Notes: a model not told the origin generated them from the sequence alone. Shown: positions 29,218-41,298, numbered from the stretch's first letter. The stretch: 64,000 nt of DNA from a bacterium (GCA_016125085.1 WGMM01000030.1:1-64000); one strand, 5' to 3'. A program made the numbers and translations.

Positions 29218-29847
29218 GTGCTTGTGGATGACTACTTGCGGATCATGACGGTCAGCGACCGGGAGATTCCGCTGATCGACCTCCAGAAGGCGGCCAGGCA
29301 TGGCGCCGTCTGGTCGATGGATCTGCCGGACAGCCAGGGAAACTATCTGGTCGTCGGGCCGGAAGTCGGCGACACTTCAGCCATCTGGGCGACGATCGAG
29401 CGAAATCCCGTCGGCCCGGGCACCCTCGGAGCCGAAGAAGTCGCAGAATTTCTCGACACGCTCGACCAGGGCGGGCCGCCCTCGGCCTGCCGCTGGCTTG
29501 AGGATTATCTCGAAAGCGTGCGGGCGATTTACGCGATCCGCATTTATCCGGATCGCATGAAAGAATCGCCCCAGGCGTTCGAAACGGTTTACGAAGTTCG
29601 CACGACGGTACACAGGATCGTCGGCGGGATCGGCCGATGGGGCGACATCGGCTACACCAACGAGCAGGACCGGCTGATCTGGTGTCACAGATCACGCAAC
29701 CTGCAGGGCATGACGGCAGCCGCGATTCTGGATGAAGTGACCGGCCGCTGGATCGACATTATCGTCGACCTCGATAATGACCGTGAATTCCAGGCCTTCG
29801 TCAACGGAGACGTTCTGCCCGTCATGGTCGCCCGAGCGATGGACTGA
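29218..29847 (+). CDS. Hypothetical protein
   Basis: 209 aa ORF, coherent composition, no recognised family; start uncertain (GTG 29218 or ATG 29227). Confidence 0.6.
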   Translation: MLVDDYLRIMTVSDREIPLIDLQKAARHGAVWSMDLPDSQGNYLVVGPEVGDTSAIWATIERNPVGPGTLGAEEVAEFLDTLDQGGPPSACRWLEDYLESVRAIYAIRIYPDRMKESPQAFETVYEVRTTVHRIVGGIGRWGDIGYTNEQDRLIWCHRSRNLQGMTAAAILDEVTGRWIDIIVDLDNDREFQAFVNGDVLPVMVARAMD

Positions 29848-30027
29848 CGCCAGCTTGTGACCTTTCGGAGAACGGAAATCCTCCGAACGTATCCATCCGG
29901 CTCAAGGAACTTTTTTGACGCCACGGGTATCATGGGAAATGGTGATGGCGAGTCGAACGGACCGTCGCTGAATTCCGTTCGTTCGCCGGATCGATTCGGG
30001 AAATCTTCTCAACACTTCACCAGGACG

Positions 30028-30798
30028 ATGCCAGACATGACCATTATCCCTCGTTCCGTACGTGTCATGATGACGATGGTCGCCGCCACGGCGGCTTTCG
30101 GTTCGGTCCGGTCCCAGGATGCGAAAGGCGGTGCCGGCGTGGACAAGAATATGATCGTCGTGACAGGATCCGCCGAGGTTCGCGCTGTGCCGGATCTGGC
30201 CAGGATCAATGTCGGTGTCGTCACGAGTGCCCCCACGGCTGCCGCAGCCCTTGCCGAGAACAACTCGGCCATGAATGCGCTTTTCGCTGTGATCAAGGCC
30301 CAGGGCGTCGCGGATAAGGACATCCGGACTTCGAACCTGTCTGTGCAGCCCCAGTACTCGCAGCCCCAGCCCGGCCAGCGGGGGGAGTTCGTTCCGAGAG
30401 TCGTCGGATATCAGGTTACCAATACGGTTTATGTCACGCTTCGGCAAATCGACAAGCTCGGGCCGATGCTCGACGTTCTCATCGCCAACGGCGCCAATCA
30501 GGTGTACGGCATTTCGTTCGATATCGACAAGGCCGACGAGCTTCTCGACAAGGTGCGCGGCCAGGCCGTGGCTGATGCCCGCAGACTTGCCGAGCTTTAT
30601 TGCTCAGGCGATAAGGTGAAGCCGGGCCGGATCCTGCAAATCGAAGAATCAGGCGGCGACTTCGGACCTCGGCCGATGATGGACAAGATGGTCGGAATGC
30701 GTGCGATGGCGATGGCGGCCCCTGCCCCGGTCGCGGCCGGCGAGTCGTCGCTGGAAGTTCGCGTTCGAGTCGCGTTTGCGCTTGAAGCTCGCGACTGA
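30028..30798 (+). CDS. SIMPL (DUF541) domain periplasmic protein
   Basis: MIVVTGSAEVRAVPDLARINVGV...KDIRTSNLSVQPQYS...YQVTNTVYVTLRQIDKLGPMLDVLIANGANQVYGISFDI...ARRLAELYCSGDKVKPGRILQIEE. Confidence 0.9.
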   Translation: MPDMTIIPRSVRVMMTMVAATAAFGSVRSQDAKGGAGVDKNMIVVTGSAEVRAVPDLARINVGVVTSAPTAAAALAENNSAMNALFAVIKAQGVADKDIRTSNLSVQPQYSQPQPGQRGEFVPRVVGYQVTNTVYVTLRQIDKLGPMLDVLIANGANQVYGISFDIDKADELLDKVRGQAVADARRLAELYCSGDKVKPGRILQIEESGGDFGPRPMMDKMVGMRAMAMAAPAPVAAGESSLEVRVRVAFALEARD

Positions 30799-30836
30799 TT
30801 CGAGATGGTTTCGCGAATCGAATATTCATCGAATGG

Positions 30837-30864
30837 CCCTGCCCTTGCGGCAGGGTCTCGTTTT
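30837..30864 (+). terminator. Intrinsic terminator
   Basis: CCCTGCC-CTTGC-GGCAGGG 7-bp stem followed by TCTCGTTTT, between convergent genes. Confidence 0.7.
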
Positions 30865-30887
30865 GGCTCCGATGAGACGAGACGCGA

Positions 30888-32273
30888 TTAAGGATTCAGG
30901 CTGCCGACACGTTCGATATAGCCGCGCGAGTCGAATTTCTTCCGCGTACTTTCGTAACTCATGAACCGCACCGTGCCGAAGATTGGCCTCTCGCCCCACG
31001 GGCGGTCGTGTTTGCCGCCGATCGCCCAGGCGACGCCCGTGTATCCGTTCGGATCACGGCCGTCCATCTCCCATTTGTCGTTGAGCTTCAAGGCGATTTC
31101 GAATGCCGTTTCGGCATTCGGCGTCCATTCCAGAATTTTTTTGGCCCAGTACATTCGCATGTAATTGTGCATTCGGCCAGTCCTGACCATCTCCGATTGT
31201 GCCGCGTTCCATAGGGGATCATGCGTGTCGGCGTTTTCAAGCCGATCGTAATCGTAAAGATAAGCCCGCGGGTCGTCAGCGTGACGGGCCAGGGTTTTTC
31301 TCGCCCAGTCCGGGCAGCCTTCAAGTGTATCGTAATGCGAGTTTCGAGCGACGAAGTTGACGGCTAGCTCGCGCCGGACGACGAACTCTTCGACGAACGC
31401 GTCGATCGAAGCAGCTGGACCACCGCTGGCTCGTACGGCAAGAACGACATGGATGGGGTCGATATGGCCGAAATGCAGGTGTGCGGAAAGTTCGCTCGTA
31501 TGATAACGCGCCGGTTCGTTCCGCAATTCGTCGTAATTCTCCAGACGCTGACGAATGAATTTTTCCAGCCTCCTTTGAGCCTCTTTCGCTCCGCCGCGAT
31601 AGTCAGGCAATTCCGAAGCACCGCCAGCCGCGCGGACCAGACTCATCAGATGGCCCTCGTCGACCGGTTCGCCGATCGGAACGTTGCCTAAAGGCCAGGC
31701 GACGTTCGCCGAAGGATTCGGCACGCGTTCCAGAAATTGGTCAAGCACTTTGGCGATTTTCGGTCGAATGGTACGAGCGGCATATTCCTCTTTGGGAAAT
31801 TGGGCTGAGGGGACGACGACATCGGCATCGACGACTTCGAAGCGAACGGGCGATTCGGTCGCGATCTTCTGCCGCCAGAGCTGGCCGATCCGGACCGGGT
31901 TTTCGTCGCCGATCAAGATCGCAGGCTTAAGTTCGCGGGTGGCGTTCAGGACGACCTCGGGCGGAGAGCCGAAGCGGACAATTAGCGGAACGCCTTTTTG
32001 CGCAAGGTCTTCGGCTGCGTCAACGAGCCCCTGGACGAGGAAACGGTAGTGCCGTCGCTGGGCATCGGGGTAATTGTCGGTGAGTGCGAAAATGCACGCA
32101 ACGGGAACTTTCAGACGGTTCGCGTGATCGATGGCCAGGTTCAGCGCTGCATTGTCGCGGCCCCGTTGAGCCCGCTGCATCCAGTACAAGACGCATCGTC
32201 CATCTTGATTGACCGGCTGGCGGTTCGCCTCACGAGTTCTTGAGACCGGGGACTGAACGGAATTAGCAAACAT
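30888..32273 (-). CDS. phr: Class II deoxyribodipyrimidine (CPD) photolyase
   Basis: CVLYWMQRAQRGRDNAALNLAIDHAN; FVEEFVVRRELAVNFVARNSHYDTLEGCPDWARKTL; HNYMRMYWAKKILEWT; DPNGYTGVAWAIGGKHDRPWGERPIFGTVRFMS. Confidence 0.95.
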   Translation of the reverse strand: MFANSVQSPVSRTREANRQPVNQDGRCVLYWMQRAQRGRDNAALNLAIDHANRLKVPVACIFALTDNYPDAQRRHYRFLVQGLVDAAEDLAQKGVPLIVRFGSPPEVVLNATRELKPAILIGDENPVRIGQLWRQKIATESPVRFEVVDADVVVPSAQFPKEEYAARTIRPKIAKVLDQFLERVPNPSANVAWPLGNVPIGEPVDEGHLMSLVRAAGGASELPDYRGGAKEAQRRLEKFIRQRLENYDELRNEPARYHTSELSAHLHFGHIDPIHVVLAVRASGGPAASIDAFVEEFVVRRELAVNFVARNSHYDTLEGCPDWARKTLARHADDPRAYLYDYDRLENADTHDPLWNAAQSEMVRTGRMHNYMRMYWAKKILEWTPNAETAFEIALKLNDKWEMDGRDPNGYTGVAWAIGGKHDRPWGERPIFGTVRFMSYESTRKKFDSRGYIERVGSLNP

Positions 32274-32617
32274 GGAGAGGCGGAGACCTCCGTGTCGTGG
32301 GGCTAGGCTTTTGGGTTTTTGCAGTCTGGGCGCTTGGGGGCCACATTGAAGATCATATGATGGGAACTGGCGAATCGTGACAGATTCGTTCGGATTCGTC
32401 CTTGTTCGGTATGAGAATCGCTATAGAGTATTTCAGTAGAGATCGTGTCGACGTTGTGAAAAGAGTTTCTTCATGAAACTTTCATCCTTCGTCGGTGCGT
32501 AAGCGAATACAATCTCTTTCCAATGGACGGGCATTGAGATACGAGACGAATTTGACGTCAAACGCACCGTCAGGATGTTTCGCGTTTGAGTCTACCCTCT
32601 TTGGTGGACCCCAATCC

Positions 32618-33772
32618 ATGCGGCAAAGCCGTAGTGACCGTAAAGGTTTCACGCTCATCGAATTACTGGTGGTCATCGCGATCATCGCCGTTCTGATCTC
32701 TCTGCTTCTTCCTGCCGTGCAGTCCGCACGCGAGGCAGCCCGTCGCGCTCAATGCGTGAACAACATGAAGCAAATCGGCCTTGCGCTTCATAACTATCAC
32801 TCGACTCACAACGTCTTTCCTCCAGGACGGATGGCTCCGGATGTCCTGATCAATGGCGTGCCACGTTATACGATTACCAGCTACGGCACGGGCAACGTTC
32901 CCGATGCCCCGGGTAACTGGACCGGTTACTACTCGGTTCATACGCACATTCTGCAATTCATGGAGCAGACCGCGGCCTACAATGCGATGAACTTTTCCGG
33001 TGTGAATCTGGGCCAGCTTCAGAATTCCTCGGGCGCGATCGTTTCGGTGAACTACACCACCTACACGCTGACCTCGAACGCTTTCATCTGCCCATCCGAC
33101 CCGAATGGCCAGGGTGGCGGACCGGGCGGCGAAAACAACTATCGCGCCAACTTCGGCGGCAGCACGCCCTATGCCGGTGGCGGCCTGCGTGGCGATAACA
33201 CGCCAAGATCCGGAACGGACAACGGTGCTTTCACTTATGGACCGGGTCTGGGCGTTTCGCAGTATTCCGACGGCACGAGCAATACGGTGATGTTCTCGGA
33301 ACGCACCAAGGGCTCGGGAACATTCAACGCTCCGACGAAAAGCGACAGCGTGATCGCACCTTCTTTCACGATTACGTTCAACCCCGTGGCCGATGCGGAT
33401 GGGCTGCTGCAGACGTGCAACCGGAGCTTCACTCCGGACCGGTACTTCTACCAGCAAGGTCGGTATGTTGCGAGCCCCGGCTTCGGTCTCCAGTTTTCGG
33501 ATGGCTGGGGTTATTCCTGGTACATTTCGACGCTGTACAATCATACCGCTCCTCCCAACTGGGTCGGTGTGGACTGCGGTGTCGGTTCGAGCCTGACCGA
33601 CGTTCCCAGCGAACACGCGATCGTGTCAGCCAGAAGTACGCACCCGGGTGGCGTGAACAGCCTTTTTGCCGACGGATCGGTGAAATTCATCAAGAACACC
33701 GTTGCCGTACCGGTCTGGCGTGGACTTGGCTCTCGTAACGGTGGCGAAGTCCTCAGCGCGGATTCCTACTGA
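32618..33772 (+). CDS. DUF1559 prepilin-like protein
   Basis: [53 protein letters not shown]-terminal H-X9-DG motif [20 protein letters not shown] extends upstream to 32495; start at [15 protein letters not shown]. Confidence 0.95.
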   Translation: MRQSRSDRKGFTLIELLVVIAIIAVLISLLLPAVQSAREAARRAQCVNNMKQIGLALHNYHSTHNVFPPGRMAPDVLINGVPRYTITSYGTGNVPDAPGNWTGYYSVHTHILQFMEQTAAYNAMNFSGVNLGQLQNSSGAIVSVNYTTYTLTSNAFICPSDPNGQGGGPGGENNYRANFGGSTPYAGGGLRGDNTPRSGTDNGAFTYGPGLGVSQYSDGTSNTVMFSERTKGSGTFNAPTKSDSVIAPSFTITFNPVADADGLLQTCNRSFTPDRYFYQQGRYVASPGFGLQFSDGWGYSWYISTLYNHTAPPNWVGVDCGVGSSLTDVPSEHAIVSARSTHPGGVNSLFADGSVKFIKNTVAVPVWRGLGSRNGGEVLSADSY

Positions 33773-33798
33773 TCCATCGCCTGGTCGAACATCGAAGG

Positions 33799-33828
33799 CC
33801 CGGATCGTTCTGGACGGTCCGGGTTTCT
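33799..33828 (+). terminator. Probable intrinsic terminator
   Basis: CCCGGATCG/CGGTCCGGG (one G-U pair) followed by TTTCTTC, just after the DUF1559 gene. Confidence 0.6.
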
Positions 33829-33865
33829 TCATTGTGTCAGGTCCGAATCTCCTGAAAGGTTTACC

Positions 33866-34330
33866 ATGAAATACTACCGATTCGCTGCGACTTCTCTGCT
33901 TCTTTCGTTCTCTCTGGCCATCGCTGGATGTGGAGGAACGGCACCTGTAGAGACGACCGAAGTCGCCAAAGCCCAGCCTGGCCTCAATGGAGGCATGGCC
34001 TATCCGATCCCCGGTGACCTGGGCTATGTGGAAGTGGTTGTAGAACGCACGAAGCCGGGGCAACCTGTGATCGTCGCGGCGTATTTTCTGGATGCTACGG
34101 CCAAAAACGCCTTGGCAGCTGATCCTTCGGCGGTCCGGGCCCGTCTGGTTCTGCCTGTGGAAGATGCTCCGAAAGAGGTCGCTCTCACCGCGAAGGCGAA
34201 GTCAGGCGGCAAATCCACGGGGAAAAGGTTCGCGACCGAACCGGGCAACTTTGACTTCGACGAACTCAAGGGCGAGCTTCTCGTCACTCTGGACGGCAAG
34301 GAAGTCTCCGTCCCATTTGCGTTTCGCTGA
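33866..34330 (+). CDS. Small predicted lipoprotein (DUF1559-associated type)
   Basis: MKYYRFAATSLLLSFSLAIAGCGG lipobox; 154 aa; located directly downstream of the DUF1559 gene, a common arrangement in this phylum. Confidence 0.8.
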   Translation: MKYYRFAATSLLLSFSLAIAGCGGTAPVETTEVAKAQPGLNGGMAYPIPGDLGYVEVVVERTKPGQPVIVAAYFLDATAKNALAADPSAVRARLVLPVEDAPKEVALTAKAKSGGKSTGKRFATEPGNFDFDELKGELLVTLDGKEVSVPFAFR

Positions 34331-34382
34331 TTAACCTTTGGGTTGTCCAGCGAAATCACTTCGATTCGTTCGATCGAAATCC

Positions 34383-34425
34383 GGGCCGGCCGTTCTTTCC
34401 TGGAGAACGTGCCGGCCCTTGTGAT
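34383..34425 (+). terminator. Strong hairpin, probable terminator
   Basis: GGGCCGGC-CGTTCT ... AGAACG-(T)-GCCGGCCC: 14 bp with one bulge, followed by TTGTGATT. Confidence 0.6.
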
Positions 34426-34493
34426 TGACCGAATTCCGGTAGGACGTCCGCGATTTGCAGCGAACGTCAAAGATTACCGGGCGATTCATCGGA

Positions 34494-36746
34494 TCACACC
34501 ATGCCCGATTTCCGTCTGAGGATCCATTCCGCAGAAATCGTGCCCAGGAAAGCCAGAAACATGGGCCAATTATCCCAGAGCCGGAATTCTTCCTGGCTTT
34601 CGAACTCGCTGAACTGGCGCAGGTCGATCGAATTGAGTTCTTTCACCAGGCTTTCTGGTGTCAGTACTTTTCCACCGGTGGCTGCGGCGATCGCAGCCAG
34701 TAACGCTGGATCGGCGGTGGGCTGTTCGAGTTCCCGGTCTTCCTGCGAAACGAGGAACCGGGCCGTCGCTTCGCCGATCGTCTGACCGTTTACGAGGCCC
34801 TCCACGGTCAGCCTGTACTCGCCGGCTTCACCACGGGCGACAAAATTGCCTCTCGCCTCTGAGCCTTGTACGAACACGGATGCTGATTCGGCCGCCTTCG
34901 GTGCATCAGGTGCATTCGGCACATTCGCGGGTACGACAGGTTCGATGCGGGTGCGGAATGACACGCCCGGCAGAGGTTCGCCCTTGGGGTTTTTCGCGTC
35001 AGCCGTAAATTCCAGTCGGCCACCGCGCGGGATTCGCCGCTGATCGAGAACCAGGTTGACCGGGTTTTCGTCCTGATTTTCCTTGCGGGCAAGCCAGAGA
35101 ATCGTCTGACGCCAGAATCGCCGGTGAGCCATTGCATGGTCCTGCGTGGCCCCTGGCATCACGCTTCCCCGTGGCCACACCCAGGTTTCGCCAGCGAACG
35201 CGAGTGTTCGCCCGCGGCCGAGATCCTGCGAAACCAGCAAAGGTTTCTTGTCTTCCGTTTCCAGAAGAATCGCCGCGTTCGGCTTCACCTGCCCGAAAAT
35301 GTGGGCACCAGGAATCGCCGGCAGGCTACGCCAGAGACGGTCCGATTCGGCTGCGTCGGCGGCAACCCGCGTGATGTAACTTTCGGCAGCAGCGTTGGTC
35401 GGCACGATTTTCAGGCCACCGTCGGGCTCGTTCTGGGCCATCCCCAATGGAATTTCAACAGGCAAAACGCCTGCGACCGGCGTATTCGCCCAGCCACCGC
35501 CCGAAAAACTCAGTCGACCGCCGAGCATGAGAAGCCCCGCGCCCCGCTGAACATTGGTCGCGAGTTTCTGGATCTGCGTCGGCGTCAGCACCGAAACCGG
35601 GGCGTCGAGCACGAAGACGTCGTATTTCCCGGGTTCCAGCAGGGTGTCGTCGAGGTCTCCATCATTCAATGATGCAGGTTTGCGCAGAACGACGAGATCG
35701 ACCCGGATATCGGGCGAAGCGTCCAACGCCCGTGCCAGAAACCGGTACTCCCAAGAAAATGCCGGGCCCTGGACATAAAGCACGTTCAGGCCGCCCTTGA
35801 GGACGGTCACATAGGTACCGGTTTCGTTGTTCGTCGTGGTGACTTCGCCGTCCTGAGGTGAGATTTTCAGCGTCAGCTTCGTTTCGCCCGGCTTCTGGGG
35901 CGTGTAGGAAAGATCTCGCAGCGCGAATGGCTTGCCGTTTTCCGGGGCATCGAACTGGGTACTCGCCACGGGCTGGGGCGAATCTTCTTCGAAAAGCTGG
36001 GCCGTGAGCTTCCGGCCGGCGAAGCCCTGCGACGTGACCGTCGCCCGGACCTGGAGCTGATTCTTCACGAAGACGGTGGGGCCGGCGATCATGTCCTTGA
36101 CGGCGATATCGCGGATACCTTCGTCCGGCGTGGCCGAGCCGAAGGTGACGACGTTCACCGGGACGCGCAGGGCCCTGAGATTGGCAGCGGCGGTCATCGG
36201 TGGGGGGCCGCCGTTCGAAGCCCCGTCGGAAAGGACGTAAATAGCGGCCACGCGACCGCTGCCGAGGCGCGCAGGGCCATCAGCCAGGGCTGTGCCGAGA
36301 GCCGTTTCCGGTCCTTCAGCTTTCCCGGGCTTCGCGGGATCGTAATCCGCGACGGCGGAATCGAAGCCTTGATAGGTCGCTTCCAGCGGGGGGCCGATTC
36401 GCTTGATCTCTTCGTCGACCTTCTTGAGCGTTTCCGTGGCGATGTCCCAGCGCGATCGGCCAGCGGCCTGGTCGGAAAGCGTCATGCTCCGCGATTTGTC
36501 CACCTGAAACAGCAACATGGCCGGCCGTTCGCGTTTAACGGACATGACCAGGCTTGGCCGCAGGCCCGCGAAAAGCGTCATGACCAGGGCCAGCATCCGC
36601 AGGCCGAAACAGATTCGCGCTGTGGTCGTGCGTGTACCGCCCGCGCGGATACGGTCCCTGTAGGCCAGGTACGAGAGATAAATCACCAGGAATGCGGCGG
36701 GGGACCAGACCAGCCAGCCGCCGATCGGATTGACGGAGAAATTCAT
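34494..36746 (-). CDS. Membrane protein with VWA-like domain (BatB/glutamine-amidotransferase-like region)
   Basis: MLLFQVDKSRSMTLSD (MIDAS-like), YDVFVLDAPVSVLTPTQIQKLATNVQRGAGLLMLGG, C-terminal TM. Confidence 0.85.
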   Translation of the reverse strand: MNFSVNPIGGWLVWSPAAFLVIYLSYLAYRDRIRAGGTRTTTARICFGLRMLALVMTLFAGLRPSLVMSVKRERPAMLLFQVDKSRSMTLSDQAAGRSRWDIATETLKKVDEEIKRIGPPLEATYQGFDSAVADYDPAKPGKAEGPETALGTALADGPARLGSGRVAAIYVLSDGASNGGPPPMTAAANLRALRVPVNVVTFGSATPDEGIRDIAVKDMIAGPTVFVKNQLQVRATVTSQGFAGRKLTAQLFEEDSPQPVASTQFDAPENGKPFALRDLSYTPQKPGETKLTLKISPQDGEVTTTNNETGTYVTVLKGGLNVLYVQGPAFSWEYRFLARALDASPDIRVDLVVLRKPASLNDGDLDDTLLEPGKYDVFVLDAPVSVLTPTQIQKLATNVQRGAGLLMLGGRLSFSGGGWANTPVAGVLPVEIPLGMAQNEPDGGLKIVPTNAAAESYITRVAADAAESDRLWRSLPAIPGAHIFGQVKPNAAILLETEDKKPLLVSQDLGRGRTLAFAGETWVWPRGSVMPGATQDHAMAHRRFWRQTILWLARKENQDENPVNLVLDQRRIPRGGRLEFTADAKNPKGEPLPGVSFRTRIEPVVPANVPNAPDAPKAAESASVFVQGSEARGNFVARGEAGEYRLTVEGLVNGQTIGEATARFLVSQEDRELEQPTADPALLAAIAAATGGKVLTPESLVKELNSIDLRQFSEFESQEEFRLWDNWPMFLAFLGTISAEWILRRKSGMV

Positions 36747-38977
36747 GCCGCCACCTCACGCCTGGAAGGCTGCGGCGAGCCACCCGTGAGGTTCGGGTCG
36801 TCCTTGTAGAACCGGTTCGCAAGATAGTTTTCGAAGCTGAGTACGACGAGCAGCAGCAGCATGAGCCAGGGGAAGAATTCGACCCCGACGCGAGCCAGGC
36901 CGACGGCTTTTTCGAGCGATTCGGTGTCCTGGGCCAGCGAGTATTTGTCCTTGCCGAAAACGGTGTCGAGCGATTCCTTGACGATCGGTCGCAATTGGCT
37001 TTCGGTAGCTGGCGGGTTCACGGAAAATCCGGTCGAACGCGCTGTGCCCGCCGCACCGGTGAGAGCCACGCCCCAGTGGCCCAGAAGGTCGGGTTTCAGA
37101 ATCGGCAGCCGGTTTTCGCTGGGAGCGATGTCCCGCTTCTCGCCAGGGCGATCCCCCGGGCCTTTCACAAGAGCCGACTTGAAACCTTTGTCCGGCTCCA
37201 CGGGCAGGAGATAATCCTGCCCTGCTTCGACCATCGCCGTCTGGGAATCGGTATCGGCAAGATAAGCGCACATGCGATTGACGACCTGCACGAACGACCA
37301 GGATCGCGGGAAGTCGTTCCAGGCGGCGGCGTCCGAGCTGGAAGGCCGACGAGCCAGAGGCGTGGTCCAATAGAGGATTCGCCCGGCGACATTGGCGTCA
37401 AAAACACGTTCCAGCAGAGCCGAACGGCCATCGGAGATTTGCAGCAATTCCCTCGTACCCTGTCCTGAGCGGGTCGTCTGTCGATACCGAAATACCGGCA
37501 CAGTGGTCAGCTCGGTACGAAGTTCTTCAGCATATTGGGCAAAGATCGGGTGATTCACGTCGGGGGCTGAAAAATGCAGAGGCTGGCCTGCCGGGGCTTC
37601 GAATCGGTTATCGGCCGTCGCGGGCAGGAGCGTCATGGCCGTGGCCCCGTTGTAGGAATCGTCGCGGGAACGATCGCCGAGGGCAACGCACAGGCCCACG
37701 CCGGAACGCACAGCCAGGTTCAGCTGTGTCCAGAGAGGTTCGGGAATCTGGGCGACATTGTTCACGATGATCGCATTGGGCCGGTCGTCGGCCTTACGCA
37801 AGCGTTCGGCCAGTTGACCGACACGAAGAATTTCGACCCGGAACGGCCGCGACACTCCCGGCAGAGCTGCCCCGCCAGCACCCCGGGCGGGGTCGAGTGC
37901 TTCGGCCAGGAACAGGGCGTCCTGCTCGACATCGGTGACGATCAGTACTTTCACCGGCGGCCGAACGACCAGAGAAAAATAGGCCGTGTTGTCGAACGGC
38001 ATCGGGTCTTCGTCGCGGATGCGGATCTCGCCCTGATGGAGACCGTCACGCCCGGGTTCGAGAGGCGGAGTTCTCATGATGATTTCGGCGTCCGAATCGG
38101 CCGAAAGCTCGACGGCCCGCTGGTCCCGCTTGCGGCCATCGAGCCAGAGTTCGAGGATGCGCGTCGTCGCCGGACCGGTGTTCGAAACCACGAGCTTGAT
38201 GTCCAGCGGCTCGCCAACGACAGCGGCCGACGCGTCGAATTCCAGATTCTTCAGGCCGGCATTCACCGGTTCCGGCGGATTGAGCCGCAAGAGATAAAGC
38301 TGGACTGGCACATCCTTCGTCTTTTCCGGTTCGGCGGGCGTAGGTTTCGAGACTGGCCGTTGCAGATCCAGCGACCTTTCGGCCAGATCCGTCATCACAT
38401 AGATTTCGCGCCGGGGGCGATCCGAGGACAGGACGCTTTTGTAGGCGGCGTCGATGGCGTCGTTAAGCGGGCGGTTGGCCGGCCGCAGTTCCAGGGCCTT
38501 GATACGTCCTTCGGCTGTGGATGGCGACATCGCGGGCGTTTCGATCGGCTCGGCCGAATCGATCAGGAAGATCTGGCTGGTGATCGGCGTTTCCCGGACG
38601 ACTTTTCTCGCGAGGTCCTTGGCCTCGGTCAAACGGTCGCGGTTGCGGGCGTCCGTCCACTGCATGGAGAGAGAAGTGTCGATGACCAGGGCGATAGCTG
38701 TCGGCACGTTGGACTCGCCGAGCTGTGCCGTGGTGTTACAGGCGGGTCGAGCCATGCAAAGGGCCATCAGCGCTACAACGGCCATGCGTGAGGCCAGCAG
38801 GGCCCACTGGCGGATGCGAAGCCTGCGTGTCGACTGCCGCTGCTTCTGTTTGAGCAGACGCAAGGCCGGGAAGAAGATGTGTTTGGGCTTCTGGCGCATC
38901 ACCATATGGATGATCACGGGCACGGCCACGAAGGCCAGGCCCGCCAGCAATCCCAGATGCACCACCGAGAGATTCAT
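36743..38977 (-). CDS. BatA-like N-terminal membrane domain plus VWA domain protein
   Basis: LGLLAGLAFVAVPVIIHMVMRQKPKHIFFPALRLLKQKQRQSTRRLRIRQWALL; IALVIDTSLSMQW; ATGA overlap with the downstream gene. Confidence 0.9.
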   Translation of the reverse strand: MNLSVVHLGLLAGLAFVAVPVIIHMVMRQKPKHIFFPALRLLKQKQRQSTRRLRIRQWALLASRMAVVALMALCMARPACNTTAQLGESNVPTAIALVIDTSLSMQWTDARNRDRLTEAKDLARKVVRETPITSQIFLIDSAEPIETPAMSPSTAEGRIKALELRPANRPLNDAIDAAYKSVLSSDRPRREIYVMTDLAERSLDLQRPVSKPTPAEPEKTKDVPVQLYLLRLNPPEPVNAGLKNLEFDASAAVVGEPLDIKLVVSNTGPATTRILELWLDGRKRDQRAVELSADSDAEIIMRTPPLEPGRDGLHQGEIRIRDEDPMPFDNTAYFSLVVRPPVKVLIVTDVEQDALFLAEALDPARGAGGAALPGVSRPFRVEILRVGQLAERLRKADDRPNAIIVNNVAQIPEPLWTQLNLAVRSGVGLCVALGDRSRDDSYNGATAMTLLPATADNRFEAPAGQPLHFSAPDVNHPIFAQYAEELRTELTTVPVFRYRQTTRSGQGTRELLQISDGRSALLERVFDANVAGRILYWTTPLARRPSSSDAAAWNDFPRSWSFVQVVNRMCAYLADTDSQTAMVEAGQDYLLPVEPDKGFKSALVKGPGDRPGEKRDIAPSENRLPILKPDLLGHWGVALTGAAGTARSTGFSVNPPATESQLRPIVKESLDTVFGKDKYSLAQDTESLEKAVGLARVGVEFFPWLMLLLLVVLSFENYLANRFYKDDPNLTGGSPQPSRREVAA

Positions 38978-39004
38978 CGCGATTCGCCCCGTGACGCGCG
39001 CCTG

Positions 39005-39904
39005 TCAGCCTTTACGCTGGCGGCTCAGAAGATAGCCCATCAATGCCTTGTCGAACGGCATCCCCGTGTGAAGCGGAACGTAGTCGACCCGGGCCCGGAA
39101 AAGATCACGCTTGTACTGGTCGCGAAACGCGTTCACCGATTCCAGATAATCGGCACGGGCACCGAGCGCGTCTACGGTCAGAATTTCGCCCGTCTCGGGG
39201 TCTTCCAGCTCGACGATGCCCTGGAACGGGAAGTCGGCTTCCGCTTCGTCCAGAATATGGAACACGATCACTTCGTGCCCGGAGTGCCGCAGGCGGTGAA
39301 TGGCCTTGAGAATCGGCTCGGCGTCAGCGAGGAGGTCGGTGAACAGCATCACCAGGCTGCGATGCCGTATCATTCGCGAAACCTGGCGAATTGAAGCCGG
39401 GATGTCCGTCAGGCCAGTCGGCTGGAGCCGGGCCAATACCGACAGGATATTCGCCAGATGCGTGCGACGGCTCTTGGGCGGAAGGCTTTCACGCACTTTT
39501 TCGTCGAACGCGATCAGGCCGACCGGGTCCTGCTGCTGGACCATGAGATAGCCCAGTGCGGCAGCCAGGCTGATGGCATATTCGAACTTCGTCAATTCCT
39601 GCCGGTAGGTATAGCCCATGGAGGCCGAAAGGTCCATGAGCAGGTAGCCGGTCAGGTTCGTCTCGGCCTGAAACCGCTTGACGTAGAAACGGTCGGTCTT
39701 GGCGAAAACGCTCCAGTCGATGTCGGAGATATTGTCGCCGGGCGTGTACTTGCGGTGCTCGCTGAACTCGACGGAAAAGCCGTGAAACGGGCTGGCATGC
39801 AGGCCCGATAGAAAGCCTTCCACGATGAACTTGGCACGAAGGTCCAGCCGCGACACGTTGCGGATGACTTCGGGCTTCAAGAACTTTTCGGCGGGGTTGG
39901 CCAC
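39005..39904 (-). CDS. DUF58 domain protein
   Basis: GLHASPFHGFSVEFSEHRKYTPGDNISDIDWSVFAKTDRFYVKRFQAETNLTGYLLMDLSASM. Confidence 0.95.
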   Translation of the reverse strand: MANPAEKFLKPEVIRNVSRLDLRAKFIVEGFLSGLHASPFHGFSVEFSEHRKYTPGDNISDIDWSVFAKTDRFYVKRFQAETNLTGYLLMDLSASMGYTYRQELTKFEYAISLAAALGYLMVQQQDPVGLIAFDEKVRESLPPKSRRTHLANILSVLARLQPTGLTDIPASIRQVSRMIRHRSLVMLFTDLLADAEPILKAIHRLRHSGHEVIVFHILDEAEADFPFQGIVELEDPETGEILTVDALGARADYLESVNAFRDQYKRDLFRARVDYVPLHTGMPFDKALMGYLLSRQRKG

Positions 39905-39983
39905 GGCTTCGGTCGTGTCTTTTTCTTATTCGGTTCGTTCGGTCAGGCCATTCGGTGAGGTCGGGCGTTGCCGAGAACCTGCT

Positions 39984-41030
<1,047 letters not shown>

Positions 41031-41298
41031 GCGGGCGATATGCTGTTGCGTTTCGATGCGGGAATGTGCGGCAGGTTCGCATTCCGGGGCTACCGGGTTT
41101 TTACGAAACTCGCCGCGAATTCGGAGTCATGAGCATATCCGCCGATCACCGGGTTTACAAGATTCCCGGCGTCACGAAAGCGTCGAGCGGCAAGTGCTTT
41201 CTGCATGGTCCCGAAATCCACGTGCTTATCGGCCGTGAATTGTCCTAAACTGTGAGCCAACCGAAGTCATTTTTTCCGGCCGAACCGAAGAGACCGAC

